Shown here in pieces: positions 33,151 through 45,599 of a DNA stretch of 64,000 nucleotides; position 1 is the stretch's first letter, and each line of letters starts with the position of its first letter. Both the position numbers and the translations under genes were made by a program. The notes beneath the pieces are model-generated. The model had not been told where the DNA came from, ran no database searches, and saw nothing but the letters and a program-made list of their open reading frames with translations. Source of the DNA: Erigeron canadensis (lineage: Eukaryota; Streptophyta; Magnoliopsida; Asterales; Asteraceae); NCBI RefSeq assembly GCF_010389155.1, contig NC_057763.1:2942475-3006474 (forward strand). The letters run 5' to 3'.

Positions 33151-35232
33151 CAATTTCAAGTACAAGAACTTCTCATCTAGCAAATTTTCGGATTTGAGTC
33201 TTAAGTGGAAGATTTGGTAAGTAATTTCTAACTCAAAATCATCATTTAATGTTATTAATCTTGATTATGGTCAACCCAAGTACTTTTGGGTCAAAATGGG
33301 TTCTTGGAGTCAAAATTAGGTTATTGAATGAAATTGGGTATAAATTGGTCTTAGTCTCTTAGATTGTGAAATGAAAGAGTTTTTCATGATGGGTTTTTGT
33401 CCAAAATGTGTTGGTAACATGATTATTGGCTTCCAAAATGGTCAAAATGATTTTTGAGTCGAATTAGGGTTTCCTAGGGTTTTTATTTGGGTCAAGAACG
33501 ATTTAGACAAGATTAGATGTTATAGATTGAGTTTGTGTCGTGGGTTATGTTCAATTATGCTTGGAAACGAGTTTATAAGTGTCTTATAATTGATTTTGAA
33601 GTCAAAATGAAGCTTGGGTGCAATTTGGGTCGAATTTGGGCAGGTTTTAATGATCGTTAATTCCGAGGACTGTTCTTGACAACAGTTCAAAACCAAGAAG
33701 AACAAATTAGAACCAAGATCTGTTAGTTTTTAACGTCCGTTAGTTACAGTTAGAACCAAGATGAACTAAAAGTCCGTTAGTTTTTAACGCCCGTTAGTCA
33801 CAGTTAGAACCAAGATGAACTAAAGGTCTGTTAGTTTTAATGCCCGTTAGTTAGAGTTAGAACCAAGATGAACAAATCAGAACAAAGATGAACTAAAAGT
33901 CCGTTAGTTTTTAACACCCGTTAGATACATTTTAGAACCAAGACGGACTATTTAAAAACCATATGTAAGGTCTTGATTTGTAAGCATGTTATGTACATTG
34001 GTAGGTGGTGGACGCGAAGTGAACGTTGAACAACTATAACCCGATCATAAATCAATATTTACTATTTTGCCGATCAAGGTGAGTTTCGTAGCTCCCTACT
34101 CAATTGAGATTCAGGCTGAAAAGTGTACAACTTTTGCGCGTTGACTTGTTTAAGTGTGCAATTATACGTTTTCCTTGATTTATGACATAGTTCAATTGTG
34201 CATACGCTTGATTTTCTTGATTGATGACATGACTTGATTGGGCATATGTTTGAGTGTCTTGGGTGATGACATTATGGAGGGCAAGAGGATAATTGAGGGA
34301 CAGTGTGTGCATGCGTGAAAACATAGGACTTGTTAGGATACTTGTTGATATCATTATTACTTGTTCTTGCTTACTTGCGTACTTTAAATACCTTGATATG
34401 TAGCTCATTATGTGAATACACGTGTGAGGGTCATTGATGGACAAGGTTGTTATGGAGACATTAATTGATTTATGGATTTACATGTTGTGTGACGGTTTTG
34501 TATATGTGCAATTATGTGATTTGCTGTATGGTTATTGTATATGTATGTTGAGTTGTTATAGGTTAGTTGTGTATATATGGAGGACGGTAATGCCTTTGAA
34601 AGGTTGGAGATGTGGTGGGAAGGTTGCGGGTGACCCTATATATAAGCATCAAAGGCCTTTCAAAAGTAGTATCGTACGAAGTATATACACATGGTGTTTT
34701 TGGTTATGTGTAGACATTGATCGTCATGGATGAACAACTTATGTGCAATTGAGTACAATGAGGTGCATGATGTGCAATACAAACGGGTACTTTAAGTACT
34801 TGATGACATTTTACAGGTGTACTTGAGGACATTATGGACGACATGGGGACATTAAGAGACATTGGGTACAAGTGTGCAAATCTTAGATCATGTTTGGTGT
34901 TAATTTTGTATTGGTTGACATTGGTATGTGTTCTTGTTCATTCTTTCCTAAGAACTCACCAACCTACTATTGACCTTGTTTAGTACACTTTTCAGGTTAC
35001 CAAGAGAATCCAAGAGGTGTCGGATGATTGATGCTTGTACTAGGACTTGGGCTTGGACTTACATGGATCCAGGGTTCATTTGCCCCCTTATTTTGCATTA
35101 TGTGTTACGTATTTGTTTGTTAATGTTGGATTTACCGAATCCTTTTTATTCATATAGTTCATGTTCTACGATAATCCTATGCATACGCTATATCTTTTCG
35201 ATAATATTTCGAACCTAACTCGGGGTGTTACA
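33151..35232 (+). mobile_element. Ty3/gypsy-type LTR or fragment
   Basis: Ends CGGGGTGTTACA (35221-35232), like the LTR ending at 2821, and shares with it an AAGGTGAGTT box (34076) and a CTCACCAACC...TTTTCAGG segment (34955-34996). These are conserved landmarks of one LTR family. No matching start was found and there is no coding region. A minisatellite occupies 33709-33950. Frames at 34434-34733 and 34970-35218 lie inside and look fortuitous. Confidence 0.45.
33709..33950. repeat. Minisatellite of about four units (roughly 55-65 bp each)
   Basis: Units read AGAACCAAGATGAACTAAAA then GTCCGTTAGTTTTTAACG and CCCGTTAGT, with small indels, four times in a row. Confidence 0.8.
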
Positions 35233-35497
35233 TGTGTAGTTGTGGACACACGTTAAAAAACATTCGGTTGGGAAAAAAAAACGTTATATTGGGGGAAAAA
35301 ACACCATAGTTTTAGGCCTATTATAATAAAAAAAATAAGGTGTTTAAAATCTTACATAATAACGTGGACATTTAATAAAAATAATGATACATATTTATAA
35401 AGTATGATGATGTCTTAATTAAATTAAAAGCATGTGTGCCAGGTAATATAATTTTTAAAAAATCTTATGTCATCACTATATTTCTTTATTAATATAA

Positions 35498-36582
35498 TAG
35501 ATTGTAGAGTTAATTACAGTAATCGTCCCTGTCATGTTACCCAGCTTGCAGTTTCATCCCTAACTTTCAAAAATTACAGTTTTAGTCCAAAAAACTTTGC
35601 TCCGTCAACAGTTTTAGTCCTGGCCATAAACGTCCGTTTAAAGCCAAGTCACGTGATTCGCACGTGATGGGTAATCTCGTAAATTGACTTAATAATACCC
35701 AGAGTTAATTACAGAAATCGTCCCTGTTGTAGACAGTCACTTGCAACTTTCATTCCTAACTTTCAAAAAATTACAGTTTTGGTCCAAAATTTTTATTATC
35801 AATCAATATGAAAAGAAACATTTACACACACAAAAAAAAATCCTAATTATCCAACTTCTTCTATTTCTATCAGATATAAATTCATAAACAATCTTAACTC
35901 ACACCCTACTCTCTTTTTGAAAAATAGAGATTCAGACTCTCTTGGATTTAAGTGTTTATGGATTTTAAGTAATTGATTTTTTTTTACTTAGTTTTATTTT
36001 TGTTTTGAGAACTTATAAAAACAGAGGAAGAGCTAAGAATAATAAAGATGGTGAGATTTTTATAAGATTTTTTTATTTATGAGTTAATTGTATATAATGA
36101 ATAGATCTAATATATATAATTATATGTTATGTTTGTATATAGATCATGTATTTATATGAAAGTAATGAGATTTGGAGTTTCATTAAATTTTGGATTAAAT
36201 TTGTGTTTGATTTTGGATCTTGGATTATATCTGTGATATATGTTATGCATTAGAAATCCAAATGATTTTGTGTTTAATTTTATTTTGGATTTTGGACCAA
36301 AACTGTAATTTTTTAAAAGTTAGGGATGAAAGTTGCAAGTGACCGCCCACAACAGGGATGATTTCTGTAATTAACTATGGGTATTATTAAGTCAATTTAC
36401 GAGATTACCCATCACGTGCGAATCACGTGACCTGATTTTAAACGGACGTTTATGGTCAGGACTAAAACTGTTGACGGAGCAAAGTTGTTTGGACTAAAAC
36501 TGTAATTTTTGAAAGTTAGGGATGTAACCTGCAATTTGGGTACCACGACATGGACGATTTATGTAATTAACTCTAGATTGTA
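35498..36582. mobile_element. MULE-type palindromic transposon with 9-bp target duplication
   Basis: The target duplication TAGATTGTA is at 35498-35506 and 36574-36582. The element 35507-36573 (1067 bp) has arms of about 300 bp. The terminal GAGTTAATTACAG...CGTCCCTG motif occurs twice in each arm: at the tip (35507) and again about 195 bases inside (35703), and mirrored at 36377 and 36573. So each arm is itself a tandem duplication of the terminal 100 bases. The core of about 480 bases is AT-rich and carries no protein frame. Arms contain CACGTGATTCGCACGTGA. Confidence 0.88.
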
Positions 36583-37287
36583 TAATCATTAAAGGTGAGA
36601 CTAATGAACAATGACAACGTCACGTGGCACTGTTCTATTAGCCCACTTATACCCCACGTTTTTTATTTGAATTTTGCCATATAGGATTCTGTTTGTTATT
36701 ATCATTATATCTCTTCTCTACCACTCCCTTCGGCTGTCTTATTTTGACTTTTTAAGTCTTTTTCTTTTAATTTTGAACGTAAATATTTTTATTTATGTTA
36801 TATAACACTACTATAACAAATATGAATTTATTGAGTTTTAAATGTATTTTTCATTGATATAACTTTCATCAACTAATATATAACACAAACAAAGATATTT
36901 ACGGTCAAAGTCGGATCATAAACACTTGATCAGTCAAAATAGGACAATTAAAATGGAACGGATGAAGTATTTTATAAAAATTGTCACACTTTTTCTCCTA
37001 ACACTTTTCAACACTCTCTCATAAAAATGTCCCTATGCGAAATTATCATTTTACCCTTAATGAATTAATTAATTATCTCTTTTATTCACTAGGTTATACA
37101 TTTTCACTTAAAATATCTAAATTAATCTTAATGAAATAAATTACAACATAAATCCATCAAGTCTTAAAATAACTATACTAACTCTTTTACATTTATTTTG
37201 TTACAATAATAACCACACTGACACCATCCGTCACGCCACCACCACTACCAACAACCACCCCCACCGCCGCATTGCGTGGATAAAATG
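36583..37287. other. Intergenic sequence leading into a Helitron 3' end
   Basis: AT-rich. A candidate Helitron 5' start is TCTCTCATAAAAATGTCC at 37015, but it is preceded by C, not A. No gene. Confidence 0.35.
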
Positions 37288-37291
37288 CTAG
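37262..37291 (+). mobile_element. Helitron 3' end
   Basis: CCACCGCCGCATTGCGTGG, a weak hairpin, then ATAAAATGCTAG ending at 37291 and followed by T. The same layout as the ends at 3370 and 42255. Confidence 0.5.
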
Positions 37292-37835
37292 TATATTCAA
37301 TGCAAAGTAACTAATGGTATCGTTAGAAATTCCGTACGGATTGTCATATTGGCAAAAGGCAATGTTTAGTTGGTCGTGGAAACTTTCTAGAACTTAGACA
37401 CTTCAAGTTAATCCAGATTCGGTAAAACCTAATAACCCATTTCCCCAAGGGTATGACGGCAAATTATTCGGTTCAAATCATTGGTACTTGAGGGATGAGA
37501 CCTTATAATTTTGGGTTCAAATCCGAGTACAAACAAAATGCTACTCGAGATGAAGACAAAGATTATTTTGAAAATAATTGGGTTTTTTTTTTTTTATAAA
37601 ATAAAATAGATATATTATGAGACAATGTCACCAAATCCAAAGTTGTTGTTTAATAAAAACACTTTCATTTAGCAAAACAGTCCCCAATTATCAGTCTCCA
37701 TTTCAATTGAGCTAAACTTACTCATCCCATGTCTAACACCAAATAAACATTACATCTCAGGAATCCCTCAATCACTAATCTTATACAAAGACTCTCACTT
37801 CACCACTAATTAATCAAAAATGGTTTGGAACCATA

Positions 37836-37867
37836 CTAGATTTTAACCCGTGTCATATATACACGGG
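37836..37867 (-). mobile_element. Helitron 3' end
   Basis: On the minus strand a perfect 7-bp stem hairpin (CCCGTGT/ACACGGG, 37867-37847) is followed by TTAAAATCTAG with CTAG at 37839-37836 and then T. The 5' end, to the right, was not identified. Confidence 0.65.
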
Positions 37868-38479
37868 AAGTTTATGACACATGATAAAATAAACTATGAA
37901 ATGTATGTAACAAAAAAAATATTTGTCAATTCAGTTTAAAACATATATATATAAATAATGATAAAATTAAACGTAAACCGGTTAAATAAAATCAATGTTT
38001 AGAAAATGTAAATAGAATAGATAGATCACTAGAAACTTTTTTGCAATTATAATAAAAAAAGTCCAACATAAGAAAAATGATAAATCATTTAAAAAAGTAA
38101 CTAAAATCTAATAATTTGATAAATAGATTCTATTATATGATTAATTAGCAAGACAACAATGCGACATATCTAAACGAAATTTTCCAGATTGTAAATCACT
38201 GTTAGAGTTGATTATAAATTCGTAACACGCCCAGAAAGGTGTTTGGGCCGCGTTTACATGGTGATGGACTGATGGTTAGCTCACCTTTTGAATGGGCTTT
38301 TAAACGGAGACTCTTATTAGTCTATTAGAATTCATCTCTTACCTATGTAAATGTACAAGTAATTTATGCGTAAAATGTACAAGTTTTTAAAGCACATACT
38401 AATATTAATCAAATTCCGTTTTAACCCCTTACATTTAAACCAAATTTCGTTTTAAACGCCTAACATTTTTATTTTTAAA
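37868..38479. other. AT-rich spacer
   Basis: Possibly the body of the Helitron ending at 37836. No gene and no clear border. Confidence 0.35.
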
Positions 38480-39115
38480 CTTTTACCCCACATCAAAGTT
38501 TTCGCTTTCATTTTCGTGACACTAAACTTTTAAATTCTCATGTTTTCATCAAACAACTTTCACACAGTTACGGTTTTACTTTTAAACATTTGGTTTTTAA
38601 TTATTTTCATTTGTCTTTTTATACATATAGTGTTTTCATTATACAATAACTTTTATCATCGTTACGTCTTACATTCATGTTACATTTAAAACATTAATAT
38701 AGCCATTGTTCATGTTTTTATACATCTTAATATTCTCTACATTATTTTTATGGTATTGCTACATGTTTAGTTGTTTTTTTAATTAAAGTTTTCATCTTTT
38801 AACTTGTATCTCATATCAAAAATTTTGTTTTCATTTTTATTGACATTAAACTTTTAGGTTCTCAGGTTTTCATCATACAATTTGTACATAATTATGGTTT
38901 TACTTGTAAAGATTTTGTTTTTTATTATTTCCTTCCGTATTTATACATATATATAACGTTTTTAATATATAACAATTTTCATCATGCTAACGTCTTACAT
39001 TCATGAAACATTTAAAACATTAATATAATTATTATTTGTGTTCTTATACGACTTATTATTCCTTTACAATATTCTTAATGTTTCGAATATTTGACATAAA
39101 TTTGCCAAAACTTTA
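38480..39115. repeat. Two tandem copies of about 320 bp
   Basis: Units at about 38480-38800 and 38801-39115 share the order TTTTCATTTT, TAAACTTTTA, GTTTTCATCA, GGTTTTACTT, ACGTCTTACATTCATG and ACATTTAAAACATTAATATA, with many point differences. An old tandem duplication, possibly inside a Helitron that ends in CTAA at 39218 (preceding hairpin GCGGCAACGC, about 39192). Confidence 0.7.
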
Positions 39116-39218
39116 TTATATACCCTCCGCTTCCTCAGGGCCCATCACTTTCTCACTCAACTCACTCAGACGCTCGCCAAAAACATACCCAGCGGCAACG
39201 CGCGGGGTCAACAACTAA

Positions 39219-39610
39219 CTACTTACAACCTATTTAAACTTTTTCACGTGTGAACAGTGAAGTTAGCTAGCAGGCAGCTGACTCAGCTATCTGTTTAGTT
39301 TTTTTTTATAATTTTTATAATTTTATTTTTAATGTTTAAGTTAAGGTGTTGTGTAGATGTTACTTTAAAATGTTGGGTTTTTTTTATTTTTTCCTTTAAT
39401 TAGGGTGGTAATATTTTAGTTTTTTACAATTTAACCACTAAATCTTTTTAAGGCTTTTTATGTTTACCATTAAAGTTTTATGTTTAACGATTCATGTGAT
39501 ACAACTTTAGTCTACTTTAAGTTTCACAATCAAAGTTTTTAGTTTCTTATTTTTATCTTTCAAGAACATTGCAAGTTTATATTTCGCCATAAAAGTTTCA
39601 TGTTTTAAGA
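39219..39610. other. AT-rich spacer
   Basis: Shows repeated AAAGTTTTATGTTTAA-like phrases (near 39470 and 39590). No gene. Confidence 0.4.
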
Positions 39611-40027
39611 TTAACGTTGTATTGTTTTAAGGTTAGCAGGTGGTGTAATGTTGACAGTTTGGTTTTTTTGTCGGTAAAAGATCTAATCGAGAGTGCGGAT
39701 AAAGTGGGTCTAAGGAAGAACGCAAAGAAGACATTCAAAACTATTCTCTTAACGTCTTGTTGGTGCATTTGGAAAGCAAAAAATGAAAAGATTTTTCAAG
39801 GAAATGAGATTTGTAGTGATAGGATTTTCGTAGATACAAAGACAACCGGGTTTTTGTGGTATAGATATAGATTGAAAAAAGGAACTTGTAGTTGGGAGGA
39901 TTGGAATCGTTTCATTGTAATTTAATCCTCAGTTGTATATATGGTTATCCCGCAAGTGCGGATAACTAAATTGTTGTTATGAATGAAACTTACTTTTCGG
40001 GAAAAAAAAATTAACGTTGTATTGTTT
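39611..40027 (+). mobile_element. 5'-truncated LINE with 17-bp target duplication
   Basis: The target duplication TTAACGTTGTATTGTTT is at 39611-39627 and 40011-40027. The inserted 383 bp (39628-40010) end in an A9 tail. The frame up to 39925 carries the C-terminal tail of a plant LINE ORF2, with the motif CWCIWKAKNEKIFQG and the end SWEDWNRF. Only about the last 90 residues remain, with no reverse-transcriptase catalytic motif. This is a typical dead-on-arrival copy made by target-primed reverse transcription. Confidence 0.85.
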
Positions 40028-40102
40028 AACGATGTGTTTTTTTTTGTCTAATGGTAACGGTTGACATGTTTACCCACATTCAAGTCTAAGTTCGGTTGTT
40101 AT

Positions 40103-40139
40103 ACCCGGCCGTTGGCTTAACGGCCGGGTATAACACTAG
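40103..40139 (+). mobile_element. Helitron 3' end with an 11-bp stem hairpin
   Basis: ACCCGGCCGTT (40103-40113) pairs perfectly with AACGGCCGGGT (40119-40129). ATAACACTAG follows and ends at 40139, with T next. The LINE at 39628 probably inserted into this Helitron. The 5' end was not recognised. Confidence 0.65.
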
Positions 40140-41495
40140 TTGTAATCATTACAATTCATCTTCTTATTTAATTTCTACTATATGTATGTTTCGTTGATAT
40201 CAATCTTATTTGCTTTTAGACTTGTTGGGAGGAGGTAAGAGGAATTCTTAAACATAACATTTTAAATTGTTGCTCTCATCTCTCAAGCTTGAACATATGC
40301 AGCCGGTTTTGTTTATTATATTTGAAGTTGATGTTTAATCTGTTCAAATGGTTTCCCATTTATTATGTCTTGTTGGATACACGCTAAAGTGTGTTGTCTG
40401 GTATATTTGCTACCATTTGATACTCTTAATGTAACATTGTGATACTCAGCTCGGCCGGTAGGTATAGTTACTAAACTTTTTACACTCTCCTGCTATTTAC
40501 TCGTTTAGCCGGAGGTCCTTATTGAATAATAGTCTTTCTACTTTTGAGTAGAGACAAAACTATCCATATCTAACCTCTCCTATATCCCACATGCAGAGAT
40601 TAAGTGTACGTTGTAATTGTTGCAATTGACCATATCTGTCATTTCTTTAAGCGTCTATCAATATTTTTTTCTCTTTATCAATTATACTCTGTATTATAAT
40701 AATTTATACAGATATAAATATAAAATATATAAATATATACAGTATTATACATACCCGCATACATATAATTGAGAAACAAAAGCTGGGATTAAAGAGATAT
40801 AGAGGTTCACACCACCACTTCTTCATCTCCTTAGTTTTCCAAAGAAATACAAATTTTTAAAAAAAACATGGCTATGATTTCTTTTCGTTTTTCACAAAAC
40901 AGAATTGGTAAACTGAAAATAAGGCTCACGTACAACGAGTCCTCTTAAAAGCTTTTGTCCGTGCCGAATGGCTTTCCCATCAAACAAATTAATTAGCCAT
41001 GACACACATATGGTATTGTTTTTATATATTGAATTAGTAGCACTTAAATATATATGAACCATCTATTTTTAGTGTAGATAATATCAACGTACCAGACAAA
41101 TCTAGTTTTTATCTGTATTTCAAAATCATCCAAACATTTACCAATGTGACAGTTATATATAATCTAACTACTAACTAAATATATTTTGTCCTTATGTAGT
41201 TACAAAAGCACCATTTAATTTGTTCACACAAAAGGCAAAAAGAAATTAAAATTGCGCGCCACATATATATATAAATAAATCATACAAACAAAGTAAGAAT
41301 TGAACATATAAAATATTATACCATCCCATATTCCCATCCAATAATAATATAATAATGTTATTACAATTTAAACTAATAAGACCAAAAACTAACAATAGTT
41401 TCCGAGCCACCTATCCAAAATTGCATGCATGTTAGATAAATTTTGACCCCTCTAACATCATGCCCATATTAATATGTGTATATATTTTTGAATCA
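40140..41495. other. Intergenic region downstream of the WOX gene
   Basis: AT-rich, no gene seen. The last 100 or so bases are the probable 3' UTR of the minus-strand WOX gene. Confidence 0.5.
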
Positions 41496-42880
41496 TCAAC
41501 AGAAAAAATCAAAATACATCCGGTCAACCGAAGTTCCTGATGAGCATGGTGTAAGAGCATTGGTGGCAAGACAACTAGCATTGCCCGTAGTAGTCTCCGC
41601 TCGTTCTTGCAGGATCCCGGTTGGGTGGACCGGGAAAAGATCCAACGTTTCTTGATGATGATTAATTATGTAGTTTTTGCTTCCAACAATATTATTATTA
41701 ATATTGTCACCTTGATCTATGTAATTAGTATTTATGCTATTTCTAGTATTGGCATAATTAGCAGTAGTTTTTGGTTGGTTTGTTGACATGATAATCAAGC
41801 CAGAAACATTATTATTCATCGGTCGTGGTGGCTTCGGTGTTCGTGGTGATCGTCTCTTGATGCCATTGCTGGTGCTGCTGGTGGTCGGTGATACAACTTG
41901 TGGGTATTGAGCACAAAACCCTAAATTGTTTTGTGGCATGTAACATGGCTCATACATTACTGAAAAAACATATGGTAAATGTATAAGCAAAATGTTCAAC
42001 ATTTATATATTCAAAAACTGAAAAACTGCTTTTCAAGTGATTGGATTAATTAAACTGAATCTATTATTTAAAGTAAACATATCTATACTCTCTTATAAGG
42101 CAAATTAGCTTTAAGTCATTAAAAACTGACAAGTTTAATTGCCCCTTACCTTAATACATCTTTCTATACTCACCTCTACAGTTGGACTAAACTACCCCCG
42201 AATCTATCTCATTCTTAAAACAAAATTCCGCCGCAATGCGCGGGTATTATGCTCGTTGTTATAATAATTTGGATCCATGATAATCAATTTAATAAATATA
42301 AAAATGTAGACTGAATATTTTAAAAGGTACAAATCACTTCATAATGTACCCTTTCTAACGAACATATATAAAAAAAAAAAAAGTTTGACATGACACCGGG
42401 TATTTTATTTATTATTTTTGATCTACATGTACGTGTTAATTATAAATTTTTGAACGTGTGATACAATAATATTAAAATAAATCGATCCAGATGACAAAAC
42501 AAAAAAAAAGTCATAAAATACGAACCGTTTTGACGTGGAGGCAAATGCATGAAGGCGGGTTGAGGGCGGTGAAGGAGGTGATGATGGTGGTGGTTGTATT
42601 GCCGAAACAATGACAAATGATCTTGTTTTTCTTTCTGTCTTAGCCTAGCCTTATGATTTTGAAACCAATAAAACACATTTTTGCCTTCAATGTGACCATA
42701 AGTTTGCAACCTAGTGGTTATCTCTTGAATCTGGGCCGCGGTCGGGGTTCTTAGCCCTTGTGCATAATAATTCTCTAACATGTCTATTTGTTCTTTGGTT
42801 GGGTTCCATCTACAAGCCAAAGGTGACCCTGCCCCAACCACGGTTGTTGGTACATCTTGTGAGACACTAACGCAGTCCAT
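41496..42880 (-). CDS. WOX2: WUSCHEL-related homeobox transcription factor, WOX2-like
   Basis: A plant-specific homeodomain transcription factor. Exon 1 is 42880-42526, the intron 42525-41960 and exon 2 41959-41496, giving 272 residues. The homeodomain lies at about residues 22-86: it starts [16 protein letters not shown], has [13 protein letters not shown] and ends in the WOX-type recognition helix [16 protein letters not shown]. The [11 protein letters not shown] loop and the KEQIDMLEN start fit WOX2 best; WOX2 acts in the apical lineage of the embryo. Exon 2 has the WUS box TLDLFP (about residue 227), the motif that both represses and activates targets. A short acidic/aromatic end, MYFDFF, resembles the WOX2 C-terminus. 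Splice sites were set by frame joining (GTA valine across the junction). A run of five His follows the homeodomain. WOX1/3/4/5 fit less well. The intron hosts a 174-bp Helitron. Confidence 0.85.
42082..42255 (+). mobile_element. Complete 174-bp Helitron in the WOX intron
   Basis: Begins TCTATACTCTCTTATAAGGC at 42082 after A, and ends with hairpin CCGCCGCAATGCGCGG, GTATTATGCTCG at 42255 and T. It is inserted between A and T without target duplication. The terminal CTCG differs from the canonical CTRR but matches the end at 3370. It has no coding capacity. Its strand is opposite to the host gene. Confidence 0.7.
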
Positions 42881-43024
42881 AATTAATCAGATGATGATGA
42901 TAAATTAATTAAAGTGATTTAATTAATTAAGTGGGAGTCAAAAAGAGAATGATATATATAGAGAGAGTGATGGTTCGTTTATTTTTTGTAATTGTGCATG
43001 GGTCTTTTGAACGACTACTCCTAC

Positions 43025-43045
43025 TTCGTCTACTATATATATAGG
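43025..43045 (-). promoter_or_regulatory. Probable TATA box of the WOX gene
   Basis: On the minus strand CCCTATATATATAGTAG lies about 155 bases upstream of the start codon. A second AT run and a (GA)n tract lie at 42950-42966 and may be in the 5' UTR. Confidence 0.4.
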
Positions 43046-45599
43046 GTCTTGGTATTTACATCTTACTCCCTTCTAGTTTTCTTTATTGCATTTCAATGAT
43101 TTACATTTTTTTTTTTATTTAAAGTTAATTACCATCATGTTGTGAGCCAACTAATTCCAAAATTGACTCTTTTTAAAATTAAAAAAAAAAAAGTTAGGAG
43201 ATTGTAACTAACTTTTGGAATATTTTAATGTCTTCGTACTTGCAATCTATTAAAGGAATAATTTAGTAATTGTATGTTCTTTTCAAATCTTGAGGGACCC
43301 AAGTTTATACTCTATACTTTTATATCAAAATGTCGATCGTTTAATTGAGCTTTAATTATATAAGTGAGATGGTCAAATAAGATGATCGTGACGATATAAC
43401 TTTTACATTATTTAAAAAAACAAAAATGACTTCTTAATTCTTATTTAATTAATATTGAATATGTTAAATAAGCATTAAAAAGATACACATTTTTGGTTTT
43501 CTCCTAAAACGTCTACCCAATTTAATCGGATGTAATAAAATCCGGTTTAAACAACCGATTATCCAGGTCTAGGCCCTCACCTTAGCTTGGATACTATGGA
43601 TACTACGAGTACATTATATTGTACTCAAATTTATCCAACATTATAAAAGTGTTATTGTATCACTTTCAAACCATATCTAAATTAAATCACATCCAAACCG
43701 ATAATAATTACAACAGAAATGTCATGAGTAAAATAGGGGGTCAAACTGTGTTATGCTGGTAATCACAAGGGGGACATTTGAGTAACACAAAATGACATTT
43801 AATTGTATTTTTGTAACTATGGAACCTATATCAAAATAACTATATAGAGAGAATTATGTGGTGGGAAGGGTGTTAATTGTTATGTTGTTTTTGGTGCAGA
43901 ACTATCTCTGAAAACATGGTGGCTAGAGGATAAAATGAAAATGAGAAATAAAGTAAATGGACAAAAAAGACCCTACATTAAGTTACAAGGTAGGCGCCTT
44001 GGGAATGAAAGAATAGAGGAAAGTATATAGGGGCATAAAAGGAAAGTACGTGCATTGGAAATGTAATGCGATCATTTGGCCTGGGAGCTATGAGGACGAG
44101 GTGCGATGACTCTCATTGGAGGTGGGGATTAAGGAATCGTCACACTCCAATTGTCATTGTAATTTTTCATCAAAATCTTTTGGTTTTTACGATCTAAATA
44201 TATTGTCCCATGATAACACACACTCCCATGATTCAACTACAAAAATTTGTCAAAAGTAATTTAGTCAATCGATCACCTACAATTCAAGTGGTGAAAAATA
44301 CTTTATTGATAACCAACTCGGGTCCTTCATTTGACACCATTATTTGCCTCGTGGTAACATAATTAATTTGCATTATAGAACCGATATGGTGTGGACTTTA
44401 AACTTTCTTGTTTGATGATGAGGGAGTTTATTCTTATAAAAATGAATCTGTAAAACAAAGTGGGTTATATAGCTAGTCTTTCATATTAAGTAGGTGTTAG
44501 TTTAATGGTCAGAGGATTTTCTATAATGTAATTTTTTTGTGTAGAGTGTTAGTTATTTATCCGTTATAGTATTTATAAAAAAAAAATTACTTGAAAGTAG
44601 AAAATGACAAGTAAACAAATTTAAAGATCCCTCTCGAAATGTTCAAGGACTTTTCTCTCTCGCACAATTACATACATGGAAAGATTATTTTTCTAGCGAG
44701 TTTGAGATTTGGAAATATTATGGTAGTGTAAAGGAAATTGTATCGTGCATAAAAAAGAAGGAAATTGTATTCGTGCATAGTGTTTTGAAGAGATGAACAA
44801 AAGATGTCGGTTAGATCTCTTTGCATTTACGGTTTAATGCAAAGGGTGTTCAGTTTCGTTCATGGGAGGTCATTCTTTTTGCGGTGCGTTGGAATCTCCC
44901 TTCTGATTTTAGTAGTAGTCGTTATGTTGCATGTTTGTCATTTATTGTTAGACATTTTATAAAAGAAATACATTTTTTTGCAATATTAAAAAAGTTACAT
45001 ATATTACATTAAATCTAAAAATTTAACTTTCTTAAAATACAATAACAAAGGTAAAACAAAAGTATTCACAAAACTAATAATTAATATTTTATTAATGTGG
45101 TATAGAAAGACAAAAAAGAAAAGATAAAAGCAACAAACAATAACCAAACATTTTACAAGAACAATTTGTCATTTAACAAAACTTATCATCTTCAACATGT
45201 TCTTTTCTCTTAATATGTATATACTAATACCTATATCTATCTATATATCACAGATCTGCACTGGAAAAAAAAAACAAAAATAGGGCAAACTCAATTTTGA
45301 AAGGAAATAACCGTTAGGATACATTAGAAAGGGAAAAAGTGGTGTTTTAGTCCATGGTTTTGTTGTTCCGTCGAAGGCCCAAAATCCAATTGGAATGCTT
45401 GTCGGGCCGGTGTAGCAGGCGTTTCCAAGGTGTTTCACCGACGGATCCACCTTTTTTTCCGCCTCATACCATATAGTCTAATAAATCGTTAATAACAATA
45501 ATACAAAGTTGCACTGGTAATATAATATTACCCCTTAATAAGAGATATATATAGTTTATATCATAGTTGTTACTTGTTAGTATCGTACAATTAATACAC
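43046..45599. other. Intergenic region upstream of the WOX gene
   Basis: No gene that I can support. The minus-strand frame at 45241-45450 and the plus-strand frame at 44821-45012 are short, lack known domains and have no promoter context. The rest is AT-rich. Confidence 0.45.

Noticed and set aside
34434..35218. Two frames of 99 and 82 residues
   Set aside because: They lie within an LTR-like block that has conserved non-coding landmarks; Cys/Tyr/Trp-rich composition is typical of chance frames.
45241..45450. 69-residue minus-strand frame
   Set aside because: No recognisable family, no promoter or splice context, and an AT-rich hydrophobic tail typical of random translation.
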